Below the pieces are notes generated by a model, which saw only the letters and a list, made by a program, of their open reading frames with translations, had not been told where the DNA came from and did not search any database. A stretch of 64,000 nucleotides of DNA from contig NZ_VENP01000002.1 of assembly GCF_006351005.1 (NCBI RefSeq), positions 1-64,000 on the forward strand. The letters are read 5' to 3'. This DNA is from Miniimonas arenae (GTDB lineage Bacteria > Actinomycetota > Actinomycetes > Actinomycetales > Beutenbergiaceae). The position numbers and the translations under genes are program-made. This document shows positions 8,728 to 17,265 of this stretch, in pieces (the stretch's first letter is position 1; each line of letters begins with the position of its first letter).

Positions 8728-9315
8728 ATGTCCGACGAACCTCACGGCGACGCCACGACGAACGACGTTCCCGACTCGGATGTTGACGAGATGGACGACG
8801 ACGGCTACGACGAGCCGCTTATCGCCGAGCCACCGCACCCGATCAACTGGAACCTGCTGAGTGCCGAGGACGCCGAGGCCGAGTGGCTGGAACTCAACCG
8901 CTGGGTGGACTGGCTGCGCCACACCTACGGGCTCCCCGCCTCCGTGATCCCGCCCGCCTGGCACATGCACCCCGAGCTGCTGTGGGAGCTGAGCGCGCTG
9001 CACCTTCACTGGCTCTGCGCCTACGACCCCGACCAGAACGGCAGCGCACCGCTCGGCTGGCACCGCGACTTCGCCGACGCCCGCCAGCGGCTCCGCGAAT
9101 GGGTCGCCGCCTGCGGCACCCGACTCGACCACGACCGCCCCACCAGACAGGCCGTCTGGCCCGGCGAGGAACCCGGCGACCTAATCGAGGACATCCCGAT
9201 CACCGACCGCGACGCCGAGTTCGTGGAGTTCGTCATGGCCGACGTCCAAGCCCGCCGCGACGCCGAGGAAGCCTTCTACCGCCTTCTCGACCCCGACACC
9301 GGAGAACTGTCGTGA
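8728..9315 (+). CDS. DUF4913 domain protein
   Basis: A 195-residue acidic protein. The core (about 45-135) has the tryptophan-rich pattern of DUF4913: WVDWLRHTYGLPASVIPPAW, then HMHPELLWELSALHLHW and AYD. Such proteins are common beside integrase genes of actinobacterial mobile elements; their function is unknown. The N-terminal 40 residues are Asp/Glu-rich and probably disordered. Its stop overlaps the GTG of the excisionase-like gene (9312), which suggests coupling of this gene to the integration module rather than to the transfer block. Confidence 0.85.
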   Translation: MSDEPHGDATTNDVPDSDVDEMDDDGYDEPLIAEPPHPINWNLLSAEDAEAEWLELNRWVDWLRHTYGLPASVIPPAWHMHPELLWELSALHLHWLCAYDPDQNGSAPLGWHRDFADARQRLREWVAACGTRLDHDRPTRQAVWPGEEPGDLIEDIPITDRDAEFVEFVMADVQARRDAEEAFYRLLDPDTGELS

Positions 9316-9527
9316 GCGACAAGACCGAGGCAGTGGTCGTCTCGCCGCTGCTGGACAGCCGCGAGGTCGCCGCGTACTTGAAGGTCTCGGAATCCACCCT
9401 GTCGCGGTGGCGGTCCGCGAGCACGGGGCCGCCGTTCCTGCGCCTCGGCGGGATCGCCCGGTACCGGCTCGATGCCGTGGACCGCTGGCTGGGCGAGCTG
9501 GAACACGACCATGCCCCGGAGAGCTGA
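9312..9527 (+). CDS. Excisionase-like helix-turn-helix protein (Xis/AlpA type)
   Basis: A 71-residue protein with a winged-helix DNA-binding core: LDSREVAAYLKVSESTLSRW, then a basic/aromatic segment FLRLGGIARYRLDAVDRWL. This matches the MerR-like excisionase fold (HTH_17). It would bind the attachment region and favour excision, or regulate the integrase. The start is GTG 9312, overlapping the DUF4913 stop, with GGAGAA at 9301-9306 as ribosome-binding site. The 3' end overlaps the integrase start by 17 bases. Confidence 0.88.
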   Translation: MSDKTEAVVVSPLLDSREVAAYLKVSESTLSRWRSASTGPPFLRLGGIARYRLDAVDRWLGELEHDHAPES

Positions 9528-10740
9528 GCCGCAGCCGACCGCCGAGCCGAAGCCGGTCCCGCCGATCGGCGTGAAGGTCTCCACGGACATGGAGCGCCGC
9601 TCCTACGGCATTCGCGCCCGCGCCCGGTGGACCGACCCGACCACCAAGCGCCGCGTGATCCGCTCGGAGATCGTGCGGGACGAAGCCGCCGCACACGCGT
9701 TCTTCGACCAGCTCCGCAACTCCTCGACCAAGGGCATGGACGTGTCCATGACGCTGCTGGAGTTCGTCACCTCCATCGGCGACCGGTGGGCGCGGGGCCT
9801 GGACCCGACCTCGACGGGCGAGACCTACGGGTATGGGCTGAAACTGCGGGTGCTGCCCGCGCTCGGGCACCTGCCGGTCACCCAGATCACCGCCGGCATC
9901 ATCGACCGCACCATTGACGAGTGGGAACAGCGCCACGGCGCCTCGACCATCAAGAACACCATCGCGCCGCTCGTGCGGGTGCTCGATGAAGCCGTGCGGG
10001 ACGGGCTGATCCAGATCAACCCCGCGAAGAACCGCGCCCAGCGGAGCCTGAACCGCAACGCCTTCCGCGGGCAGGCGGCCGAACACGCCTACCCACGGGC
10101 GCACGCGATCCCGGACATGAAGACCCTCAACCGCCTCGCGCGCGCATGCGGGAAGGTGCACCAGTCCTACAGCGACTTCGTGATGCTCGCCGCGCTGCTC
10201 GCGGCCCGGTCCTCGGAGGTGTCCGGGTTGCAGGTCGGGGACGTGGACTTCGATAAGAACCTCGTGGTGATCCGCAGGCAGGTGTTCCCCGGCAAGGGCG
10301 GACTGGTCACCAAGCCGACCAAGAGCCGCAAGGAACGCCGCGTGCCGATCCTGGAACCGCTCCGTCCAGTGCTGGAACGCCTCACCGCAGGCAAGGAGCC
10401 CGAGGACTCGCTGCTGGTCGGGCCGAAAGGCGGCTACCTCACCACCGCGACCGTCCGCGACGCCACCAACTGGGACGGCATCGTGGCGAAGCTCGGACTG
10501 CCCGACCTCACCCGGCACGGGCTGCGCCACACCGGGGCGACCTGGATGGCCGACGCAGGCATCCCGCTGCACGTCCTCCAAGACATCCTCGGGCACGCCT
10601 CGATGGAGACCACCCGCGGCTACCTGCACCCCGACGACCGCCACCTCGCCTCCGCCGCAGAGCAGGCCAACGCCTTCCTCTCCGCCGCCGGACAGCGCAA
10701 GCACGCCCGGCGCAGCAGCCCCGTGACCAGGAGCCTGTGA
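9511..10740 (+). CDS. int: Tyrosine-type site-specific integrase
   Basis: A 409-residue integrase catalysing integration and excision at the tRNA-Pro site. A core-binding region (about 80-180) precedes the catalytic domain. Catalytic residues are visible: Arg233 (AARSSEVSGL), Lys268 (TKSRKERR), His336 and Arg339 (HGLRH), His362 (LGHASM) and nucleophile Tyr371 (TRGYLHP). The N-terminus is basic and probably contains the arm-binding domain. ATG 9511 is chosen because it gives the short basic start MPRRAEPQP; an upstream in-frame ATG at 9472 lies deep in the xis gene. The gene points towards the attachment site. Confidence 0.93.
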   Translation: MPRRAEPQPTAEPKPVPPIGVKVSTDMERRSYGIRARARWTDPTTKRRVIRSEIVRDEAAAHAFFDQLRNSSTKGMDVSMTLLEFVTSIGDRWARGLDPTSTGETYGYGLKLRVLPALGHLPVTQITAGIIDRTIDEWEQRHGASTIKNTIAPLVRVLDEAVRDGLIQINPAKNRAQRSLNRNAFRGQAAEHAYPRAHAIPDMKTLNRLARACGKVHQSYSDFVMLAALLAARSSEVSGLQVGDVDFDKNLVVIRRQVFPGKGGLVTKPTKSRKERRVPILEPLRPVLERLTAGKEPEDSLLVGPKGGYLTTATVRDATNWDGIVAKLGLPDLTRHGLRHTGATWMADAGIPLHVLQDILGHASMETTRGYLHPDDRHLASAAEQANAFLSAAGQRKHARRSSPVTRSL

Positions 10741-10779
10741 TGCGCTCCGATCCCTTCGGGAGTGCTCCCGGAAGCGTTC

Positions 10780-10883
10780 TGGTCCCCTTTTGGTCCCCTT
10801 ATCCACAGGAGCCGGGTTCGAGGCGCCCCGTTCGTCCACAGGCGACCGCCCGCGAGAGCGCCGGGGGGACCAGAGGGGGACCA
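10780..10883. repeat. Paired inverted TGGTCCCC repeats in the attachment region
   Basis: TGGTCCCC occurs at 10780-10787 and 10791-10798. Its reverse complement GGGGACCA occurs at 10865-10872 and 10876-10883. In both pairs the start-to-start spacing is 11 bases, about one helical turn, and the pairs face each other across 66 bases. Position just after the integrase gene and before the tRNA suggests arm-type binding sites for the integrase or excisionase. This is inference from arrangement and location. Confidence 0.6.
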
Positions 10884-10908
10884 CAGAAAACGACCCCCGG
10901 ACACGAAG

Positions 10909-10944
10909 AAGCCCAGGCGAGAAACCTACTCTCACCTGGGCCTT
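10909..10944. terminator. Hairpin between integrase and tRNA-Pro
   Basis: GCCCAGGCGAGA (10911-10922) pairs with TCTCACCTGGGC (10930-10941), with one C-A mismatch and a 7-base loop. Adjacent AA and TT add to the stem. The hairpin lies directly downstream of the tRNA on the minus strand and would also end integrase transcription from the other side. No long U-tract is present. Confidence 0.65.
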
Positions 10945-10948
10945 AACG

Positions 10949-11022
10949 TCGGGCTGACAGGATTTGAACCTGCGACCCCCTGACCCCCAGTCAGGTGCGC
11001 TACCAAGCTGCGCCACAGCCCG
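10949..11022 (-). tRNA. tRNA-Pro (anticodon GGG), intact
   Basis: A complete 74-base cloverleaf can be folded: acceptor CGGGCTG with CAGCCCG, D stem GCGC/GCGC around AGCTTGGTA, anticodon stem CCTGA/TCAGG with loop CTGGGGG (anticodon GGG), and T arm GCAGG TTCAAAT CCTGT. The discriminator base is A and CCA is not encoded. The 3' end points to the integrase. The anticodon stem differs from the truncated copy at 11067-11113 by a compensated pair (C-G in place of T-A), so this copy has diverged while keeping structure. It is probably element-supplied and replaces the interrupted host gene. Confidence 0.93.
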
Positions 11023-11065
11023 TGGCATGGATTTTCAGTTGTTCTGGGCCGCCCGGGAGGGGTAA

Positions 11066-11113
<48 letters not shown>

Positions 11114-11216
11114 CTGGCCCGCAGCGCCGGAGCGTTCTGGGCCTCGGACAGTCTACACAGACCGAGGCACCCACCGTGACGCCACGCGTCGAGAGGCAGG
11201 TCTCAGGCCGCGCGCC

Positions 11217-11873
11217 TCACGGCAGCAGCGGCCCGTCACTGTCGGTCAGCGCGTCGGACTCGTTGACGCCGGGAGCGGCGTCGCTCACGCCCCGCGCCGC
11301 CTGCAGGTCGACGTCCCGCCCGTGCCACAGGTGCGCCACCTCGACCCGCTCGACCCCGGCTCGCGCGAGGTACGCACCTGCGCCCTTGTCACCCGTCACG
11401 GCCGCCGCGGTCGGCGCCCAGCTGTCTCGCCCGAGCAGCACCGGGTGCCCGGGCTCGCCCTCGTAGACCGCACGGCGCAGGACGTGGGAGTCCACGCCGT
11501 CGTGCATCACGGCGGTGACCACCGCCGGCGGCATGCCGACGAGGTCGGCGAGCGTCACCACGAGCGCGTGGACGGCCGCGGGCAGGTCCGCGGCCCAGGC
11601 GAGCCCGGCGCGCAGCGACGCAGACACGCCCGCCTCCCAGTCGGGAGCGCAGACGACGGCGGCGCCGTCCGGCACGAGAGCGCCCACCTCCTCCCCGCGG
11701 GCGCCGACCACTACGCCGATCCGCCCCACGCCGGCGAGCCGCAGTGTGACGCAGGCCGACACGATCCACGGCACGCCCGTCTCGTCGCGCGCGAGGCCCT
11801 TCGGCCCGCCGAACCGGGTTCCCGCACCCGCCGCGAGCACGAGGCCGGCCACCTCGCGCTCGCCGTCGGTCAT
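11217..11873 (-). CDS. MocA-like molybdenum cofactor cytidylyltransferase
   Basis: A 218-residue nucleotidyltransferase of the MobA/MocA fold. The signature LAAGAGTRFGGPKGL lies at residues 13-27, and acidic residues for metal binding follow (VVTLADLVGMPP, about 105-116). MocA enzymes convert molybdopterin to the cytosine dinucleotide form used by xanthine-dehydrogenase-family enzymes. The neighbourhood (xdhC, xanthine dehydrogenase) supports that role over guanylyltransferase MobA, though the nucleotide preference is inferred. Its ATG (11873) overlaps the stop of the guanine deaminase gene (ATGA), so the two form an operon. Confidence 0.8.
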   Translation of the reverse strand: MTDGEREVAGLVLAAGAGTRFGGPKGLARDETGVPWIVSACVTLRLAGVGRIGVVVGARGEEVGALVPDGAAVVCAPDWEAGVSASLRAGLAWAADLPAAVHALVVTLADLVGMPPAVVTAVMHDGVDSHVLRRAVYEGEPGHPVLLGRDSWAPTAAAVTGDKGAGAYLARAGVERVEVAHLWHGRDVDLQAARGVSDAAPGVNESDALTDSDGPLLP

Positions 11874-13414
11874 GCCGCCCCGCTCTCCGCGAGCCCGACC
11901 GCGGGATCGACCGCGGGCTCGAGTCGGCGCCCGCGCACCACGACCCCGCTGATCGCCGCCTCGTGCAGCCCCAGCAGCAGCGCGAAGAGCGTCTGGCGCT
12001 GCGCCGTCGCCTCGTCCTCGGCACGGATGCCGTACCGCAGGGTCATGTCCAGTGCGTGCACGCGGGTGGGGTCCACGAGCACGAGGTCCGCGTCCTTGCC
12101 CACGTCGAGGTTGCCGAAGACGCCCTCGCAGTCCAGGGCACGCGCGCCGGCGAGCGTACCGGAGAACAGCAGCTCGGCGGGCGCGATCGCGACCGACTCC
12201 TCCCCCGGCTCGGACAGATGCACTCCGTAGCTGGCCGCGAGCACGCCCGGGATCGACCACTCGTCGCCCGCGCCGACGTCGGTGCCCATCGCGACGGTGA
12301 CCCCCGAGCTGACCGTGCGCCGCCACGGCATGGTGCCGGAGCCGAGGAACAGCTGCGACGTCGGGCAGTGCGCCACGGACGTACCGGCGTCGAGCATCCG
12401 GGCGAGCTCGTCGTCGTGGCAGTGCACGGCGTGCGCCATGATCGTGCGCCGCCCCAGGAGGCTCTCGCCGCCGCGCCGTGAGCCGGGCAGGAACCGGCCG
12501 TCGTAGGTGTCGAGGTAGCGCTCGACCCCGTACGTGCCGAGCACCGCGGCGATCTCGCCGGTGCCGGCGCGGTTGTTCTCGCTCAGGTGGGTGTGCACGT
12601 AGACGCCCTGGTCCTTCACGGATGCGTAGAGCTCGCCGAGCGCGGCGAGCGTGTGCGCCGTGGTCGACAGGCTGAACCGCGGCACGATCGCGACCTGCAC
12701 GAGGGCGGACCGGCCGTCCGACCCCGATCCGTGCCAACGGGCGATCTCGCGAGCGGTGAGGTCGACGGCGTCGCGCTCGCTCGTGATCAGCGGCGCGGCC
12801 GCCGGCGGTCCTACCGTCTGGATGCCGCGCCCGCTCACGGTGCGCAGGCCGGCGGCCAAGGAGGTCCGATAGAGCGCGTCCTGCGCCGCGGGGAAGGCGG
12901 ACCCGAAGACCATCGCAGCCGTCGTGCCGGTGGCGATCCGGCGGGCCACGAAATCGTGCGCCACGAGCTCGGCGAACGCGGGGTCGGCCAGGCGCGCCTC
13001 GGCCGGGAAGATGCACTGCTCGAGCCACTCGAGCAGCTGTCCGCCGCCGTGTGCGGCCTGGGAGTAGGTCTGTGGGAAGTGCGCGTGGGCGTCGACGAAG
13101 CCCGGCAGGACGAAGCCCGCGCGGGTGACGCGCCACGACGCGTACTCGACCGGGAGATCTCGCCACTGCCCCACCCAGGCGATCCGGCCGTCCGCGCCCA
13201 CCGCGACTGCGCCGTCGGTGATCGCCACGAGGTGCGCGTCCGCGTCCTGCACGCGCGGGGAGCCGGCGATATGGAAGACGTGTCCGCGATAGACGTGGCC
13301 CGGGCGGTTCGCGACGCGGTCGAGCGGATGGGTCGGGGCGTGCTCGCGCACGAGCTCCGAGCCCGTCCCCCGGGCGGCCTCGCCCACGTCGTCACCTCGC
13401 TCCGTGTGCGCCAT
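11870..13414 (-). CDS. guaD: Guanine deaminase
   Basis: An amidohydrolase of about 514 residues that hydrolyses guanine to xanthine and ammonia. The zinc-binding HxH is in PGFVDAHAHFPQ (His110 and His112), the sequence style of guanine deaminases. Further expected metal/catalytic positions appear in YVHTHLSENN, MAHAVHCHDDEL and GTDVGAGDEWSI. ATG 13414 gives MAHTERGDD; an ATG 9 bases upstream (13423) is an alternative, and neither has a strong ribosome-binding site. The gene is divergent from the ABC importer at 13594, with a 179-base intergenic region, and co-directional with the mocA-like gene. Confidence 0.88.
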   Translation of the reverse strand: MAHTERGDDVGEAARGTGSELVREHAPTHPLDRVANRPGHVYRGHVFHIAGSPRVQDADAHLVAITDGAVAVGADGRIAWVGQWRDLPVEYASWRVTRAGFVLPGFVDAHAHFPQTYSQAAHGGGQLLEWLEQCIFPAEARLADPAFAELVAHDFVARRIATGTTAAMVFGSAFPAAQDALYRTSLAAGLRTVSGRGIQTVGPPAAAPLITSERDAVDLTAREIARWHGSGSDGRSALVQVAIVPRFSLSTTAHTLAALGELYASVKDQGVYVHTHLSENNRAGTGEIAAVLGTYGVERYLDTYDGRFLPGSRRGGESLLGRRTIMAHAVHCHDDELARMLDAGTSVAHCPTSQLFLGSGTMPWRRTVSSGVTVAMGTDVGAGDEWSIPGVLAASYGVHLSEPGEESVAIAPAELLFSGTLAGARALDCEGVFGNLDVGKDADLVLVDPTRVHALDMTLRYGIRAEDEATAQRQTLFALLLGLHEAAISGVVVRGRRLEPAVDPAVGLAESGAA

Positions 13415-13593
13415 GCCGCCCATCGTGGCCCCGCCACAAGAGACTTCTGGCCATTTCTGCAAGCTTTCACCTGCTCGTAACAGGCGCTCATCTCGCCGAA
13501 ACACGCAGGGCGCGGCTCAGGAAACGACCCGGACGTAGCGTCGCTGCGATCAGGGGCCCGACGCGCCCCACGACCCCGCTGAAAGGGCCTTCC

Positions 13594-14664
13594 ATGACCG
13601 CACCCTCCCGCCGTCGCACCCTGACCGGCCGCGTGGCGCTCGCCGCCACCGGCGCCCTCGCCGCCCTCGCCCTCACCGCCTGCGGCAGCGGCGACAGCAG
13701 CGACGCGGCCAGCGGTGGGGACGCGGACTACGGCGACCTGACCGTGCAGCTCTCCTGGATCAAGAACATCGAGTTCCTCGGCGAGTACATGGCCGACACG
13801 AACGGCTACTACACCGACGCCGGCTTCTCCTCGGTGAACCTCGTCGCCGGGCCGTCCACCGGTGTGGCCGAGCTCGTCTCGGGCTCGGCCGACGTCGCGC
13901 TGTCCGACGCCGTGTCGGTGGGCACCGCCGTCGCGAACGAGGACGCGCCGGTCAAGATCGTCGGCACCACGTTCCAGAAGAACCCGTTCACGATCCTGTC
14001 CCTCACCGACGGCGGCAACATCACGACGCCGGAGGACCTGGTCGGCAAGAAGATCGGCGTCCAGGACTCCAACACGAGCCTGTTCCAGGCGCTGCTGGCC
14101 GCCAACGGCATCGACCCGAGCAGCGTCGAGGTCGTGCCCGTGCAGTACGACGCGTCCGTGCTGACCAACGGCGAGGTCGACGGCTACGTCGCCTACCTCA
14201 CCAACGAGTCCGTGATCGTCGAGCACCAGGGCTTCTCGGTGGCGAACCTGCCGTTCGCCGACAACGGCCTGCCGTTCGTGGCCGAGACGTTCACCGTGAC
14301 CGACGACGCGATCGCCAACGACCGCGACCGGATCAAGGCGTTCCTCGTGGCCGAGATCAAGGGCTGGACCGACGCACTCAAGGACCAGGACACCGCGGTC
14401 GGCCTCGCCGTCGACACCTACGGCGCCGACCTCGGCCTGGACGCCGAGACCGAGGGACTGTCGGCAACCGCGCAGGCCGGGCTCATCGTCTCGCCCGAGA
14501 CCGAGGCCAACGGCCTGTTCACGATCTCCGACGAGCTGCAGTCCGAGACCGTCGCCAGCCTCGCGGGCGCCGGGCTCGACGTCCAGGCGAGCGACATCTT
14601 CGACCTCTCGCTCCTGCAGGAGGTCTACGAGGAGAACCCCGACCTCAAGGCGTACGCAGAGTGA
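13594..14664 (+). CDS. ABC transporter substrate-binding lipoprotein (NMT1/THI5-like)
   Basis: A 356-residue exported lipoprotein. The signal has a basic start, a hydrophobic core and a lipobox LTAC (Cys at about residue 29). The mature part begins [20 protein letters not shown], typical of NMT1/THI5-like periplasmic-binding folds that bind pyrimidines, taurine-like compounds or other small heterocycles. GAAAGGG (13580-13586) is the ribosome-binding site. It leads a four-gene importer operon placed between guanine deaminase and xdhC. A purine base or derivative as ligand is a reasonable inference but is not shown by the sequence. Confidence 0.85.
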   Translation: MTAPSRRRTLTGRVALAATGALAALALTACGSGDSSDAASGGDADYGDLTVQLSWIKNIEFLGEYMADTNGYYTDAGFSSVNLVAGPSTGVAELVSGSADVALSDAVSVGTAVANEDAPVKIVGTTFQKNPFTILSLTDGGNITTPEDLVGKKIGVQDSNTSLFQALLAANGIDPSSVEVVPVQYDASVLTNGEVDGYVAYLTNESVIVEHQGFSVANLPFADNGLPFVAETFTVTDDAIANDRDRIKAFLVAEIKGWTDALKDQDTAVGLAVDTYGADLGLDAETEGLSATAQAGLIVSPETEANGLFTISDELQSETVASLAGAGLDVQASDIFDLSLLQEVYEENPDLKAYAE

Positions 14665-15479
14665 GCGCGGACGCCTCGATGGAGCCGGTGCCGCCCTTCG
14701 CGGGCGGCACCGGCGTCCAGATCAACGGGTTGTCCAAGACCTTCGCGCTCGGCACCAAGGCCGTGCAGGCGCTCCAGGAGGCCCACCTGCACACCGAGAA
14801 GGGGTCCTTCCTCTCCCTCCTCGGCCCGTCCGGGTGCGGCAAGTCCACGATCCTGCGCATCCTCGCGGGGCTCGAGGAGCCGACGTCGGGCTCGATCCTC
14901 GTGGACGGCAAGTCGCCGACCGAGCTGCGCCGCGGCCACGAGCTCGGCATCGCGTTCCAGGACTCGGCTCTGCTGCCGTGGCGCAGCGTCCGGTCCAACA
15001 TCATGCTGCCGTTCGAGGTCGCCAGGGCTGAGCCGGACAAGGACTACGTCGCCGAGATGATTCACCTCGTCGGCCTCACCGGGTTCGAGAAGGCCAAGCC
15101 CGCGCAGCTGTCCGGTGGCATGCGCCAGCGCGTCTCGATCGCGCGCTCGCTCATCCTGCAGCCCTCGGTGCTGCTGCTCGACGAGCCGTTCGGCGCGCTC
15201 GACGACATGACGCGCCAGCGCCTCAACCTCGAGCTGCTGCGGATCTGGACGGAGAAGCCCGCCACCACGCTCATGGTCACCCACGGCATCTCCGAGGCGA
15301 TCTTCCTGTCCGACCAGGTCGCCGTGATGTCCGCGCGGCCTGGCCGGGTCAAGGAGGTCATGACGATCGACCTGCCCCGCCCGCGGCTGCCCGAGATGCA
15401 GCGCACGCCCGAGTTCCACGCCCACGTCGACCACGCCTCCGAGCTCCTCTTCGGGAAGGTCGCCGCCGATGTCCACTGA
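14661..15479 (+). CDS. ABC transporter ATP-binding protein (SsuB/TauB-type)
   Basis: A 272-residue ATPase energising the importer. Walker A is [10 protein letters not shown] (about 54-63), the Q-loop region [12 protein letters not shown], signature [14 protein letters not shown], Walker [14 protein letters not shown] and switch histidine in MVTHGISEA. This is the nitrate/sulfonate/taurine ATPase subfamily. GTG 14661 overlaps the stop of the binding-protein gene (GTGA). The 3' end overlaps the first permease by 11 bases, so all four transporter genes are tightly coupled. Confidence 0.9.
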   Translation: MSADASMEPVPPFAGGTGVQINGLSKTFALGTKAVQALQEAHLHTEKGSFLSLLGPSGCGKSTILRILAGLEEPTSGSILVDGKSPTELRRGHELGIAFQDSALLPWRSVRSNIMLPFEVARAEPDKDYVAEMIHLVGLTGFEKAKPAQLSGGMRQRVSIARSLILQPSVLLLDEPFGALDDMTRQRLNLELLRIWTEKPATTLMVTHGISEAIFLSDQVAVMSARPGRVKEVMTIDLPRPRLPEMQRTPEFHAHVDHASELLFGKVAADVH

Positions 15480-16371
15480 GCTCGCGCCCCCCGGCAGCCC
15501 GCCCTCGCCGGGCACGACGACCACCGGCGGGACGCCCGACGGCGCAGCCTCGCCCCCACGCCCCGCTCGCCCGAGCGGGGGCGCCGTCCGCTCGGTGCTC
15601 ACGGGCCTCGCCGGCGCCGTCGTGCTGGTCGGCGTCTGGTGGCTCGTGGCCGCCGTCGTGCTCACTGGAGTCGGCCCGGGCGAGGCCGCCCCGATCCCGA
15701 CCCCGCCCGAGGTCGTGGCCGGCTGGGCGAGCGACGGCTGGTCCTTCTACGCGCGCAACTTCTCGGTCACGCTGCAGGAGGCGGCGATCGGCTTCCTGTG
15801 GGGCAACGGCCTCGCGCTCGCGGCGGCCGCGCTCGTGCTCGTCGCGCCGCGACTCGAGGGCGCGGTCATGCAGCTCGCGACCCTCACCTACTGCATCCCG
15901 ATCGTCGCGATCGGCGGGCTCGTCGTGATCATCCTCGGCGCACCGCCGAGCGGGCAGCCCTCCCCCACGGCGATCTTCCTCGCAGCGCTCTCGGTGTTCT
16001 TCACCACCGTGGTGGGCAGCCTGCTGGGACTGAAGGCGGCCGACCAGGCCGCGCTCGACGTCGTGACCGTGTACGGCGGGTCGCGCTTCACCCAGCTCGT
16101 GAAGGTCCGCGTCATCGCGGCCCTGCCGCACATCCTCACGGCGCTGCAGATCGCCGTGCCGGCCGCGTTCCTCGGCGCGATCCTCGGGGAGTACTTCGGC
16201 AAGGTCGACCTCGGTATCGGCCCGGCGATGATCAACGCGCAGAACACGCTCGACGCCGCGCGGCTGTGGGGACTGGCCCTCGCGTCCGGCGCGGTCGCGA
16301 TGGTCGGCTACCTGCTGTTCGGCCTCGTCCAGCGGTTCGTCGCCCCGTGGTCGAGGGGGCGGGCAGCATGA
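15469..16371 (+). CDS. ABC transporter permease 1 (SsuC-type)
   Basis: A 300-residue inner-membrane permease. A Pro/Gly/Thr-rich cytoplasmic N-terminus (1-40) precedes about six hydrophobic segments. The EAA-type loop that contacts the ATPase is visible around [23 protein letters not shown] 15469 overlaps the end of the ATPase gene. Its stop overlaps the ATG of permease 2 (ATGA). Together with the partner it forms the heterodimeric channel. Confidence 0.87.
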   Translation: MSTELAPPGSPPSPGTTTTGGTPDGAASPPRPARPSGGAVRSVLTGLAGAVVLVGVWWLVAAVVLTGVGPGEAAPIPTPPEVVAGWASDGWSFYARNFSVTLQEAAIGFLWGNGLALAAAALVLVAPRLEGAVMQLATLTYCIPIVAIGGLVVIILGAPPSGQPSPTAIFLAALSVFFTTVVGSLLGLKAADQAALDVVTVYGGSRFTQLVKVRVIAALPHILTALQIAVPAAFLGAILGEYFGKVDLGIGPAMINAQNTLDAARLWGLALASGAVAMVGYLLFGLVQRFVAPWSRGRAA

Positions 16372-17264
16372 CGACGACGAGCCCGCCGGGCGCCGCGGCG
16401 CAGCCGACGCGCGTCCCCGAGCCGCGGCCGCGTCCCAGCGACCCGGAGCCCGCCCAGTCCGCCGCTCGTCGCGCCCTGCTGCGCGCGATCGGCCGCAGCC
16501 TCCTGACGTTCCTCGGCACGCTCGTGACGGTCGTGGTGATCTGGTGGGGCGCGATCGTGCTGCTCGACCTCAGCTCCTACGTCGCGAAGTCGCCCCTGGA
16601 CGTGGTCCAGTTCCTGTTCACCGAACCCGACGCCGCCGAGAACCGCGCCGTCGTGATGGACGCGCTCGGGATCACGCTCAACCACGCCTTCATCGGGTTC
16701 GTCACGGGTCTCGTCGCGGCCGTCGTGGGCGCCGTGCTGTTCGTCCTGTTCCGGCCCGTGGAGCAGACGCTCATGCCGGTCGCGATGCTGCTGCGCTCCG
16801 TGCCGCTCATCGCGATGGCGCCGGTCATCATCATGATCTTCGGCCGCGGCGTGGCGACGGTGGCCGTGATCGGCGGGATCGTCGTGGTGTTCCCGGCACT
16901 CGTCAACGTGGTCGCCGGGCTCAAGGCCGCACCGCCCGCGCTGCACGACGTCGTCGAGGTCTACGGCGGCTCGAGCTGGGCCATGGTGCGCAAGGTGTCG
17001 ATCCCGGCCGCGATGCCGTCGCTGTTCGCGTCGATCCGGATCTCGGTGCCGGGTGCCATCACGGGCGCACTGCTCGCGGAGTGGCTCGCCACCGGGGACG
17101 GCCTCGGCGGCACGATCAACCGCGCTGCGAGCCAGGTGCAGTTCGACCTGCTCTGGGCCGGCGTCGTGGTCGTCACCCTCGCGGCGCTCGCGCTCTACGC
17201 GCTCGCGCAGGTCGTGGAGAACCTCGTCCTGGCCCAGCTCGGCATGCTGCGACCCGGGCGCTGA
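16368..17264 (+). CDS. ABC transporter permease 2 (SsuC-type)
   Basis: A 298-residue permease with a Pro/Arg-rich N-terminus, about six membrane segments and an EAA loop (KAAPPALHDVVEVYGGSSWA). It is clearly paralogous to the preceding permease. ATG 16368 overlaps that gene's stop. It ends one base before the GTG of xdhC, which ties the importer transcriptionally to xanthine dehydrogenase maturation. Confidence 0.87.
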   Translation: MTTTSPPGAAAQPTRVPEPRPRPSDPEPAQSAARRALLRAIGRSLLTFLGTLVTVVVIWWGAIVLLDLSSYVAKSPLDVVQFLFTEPDAAENRAVVMDALGITLNHAFIGFVTGLVAAVVGAVLFVLFRPVEQTLMPVAMLLRSVPLIAMAPVIIMIFGRGVATVAVIGGIVVVFPALVNVVAGLKAAPPALHDVVEVYGGSSWAMVRKVSIPAAMPSLFASIRISVPGAITGALLAEWLATGDGLGGTINRAASQVQFDLLWAGVVVVTLAALALYALAQVVENLVLAQLGMLRPGR

Positions 17265-17265
17265 C

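Noticed and set aside
10799-10807. TTATCCACA, an exact DnaA-box consensus near the attachment site
   Set aside because: A single box without AT-rich DNA, iterons or a replication gene is not evidence for an origin.
13517-13524. CAGGAAAC upstream of the importer and also upstream of the xanthine dehydrogenase operon, as a possible shared operator
   Set aside because: An 8-base match between two regions of about 170 bases is expected by chance, and it shows no symmetry.
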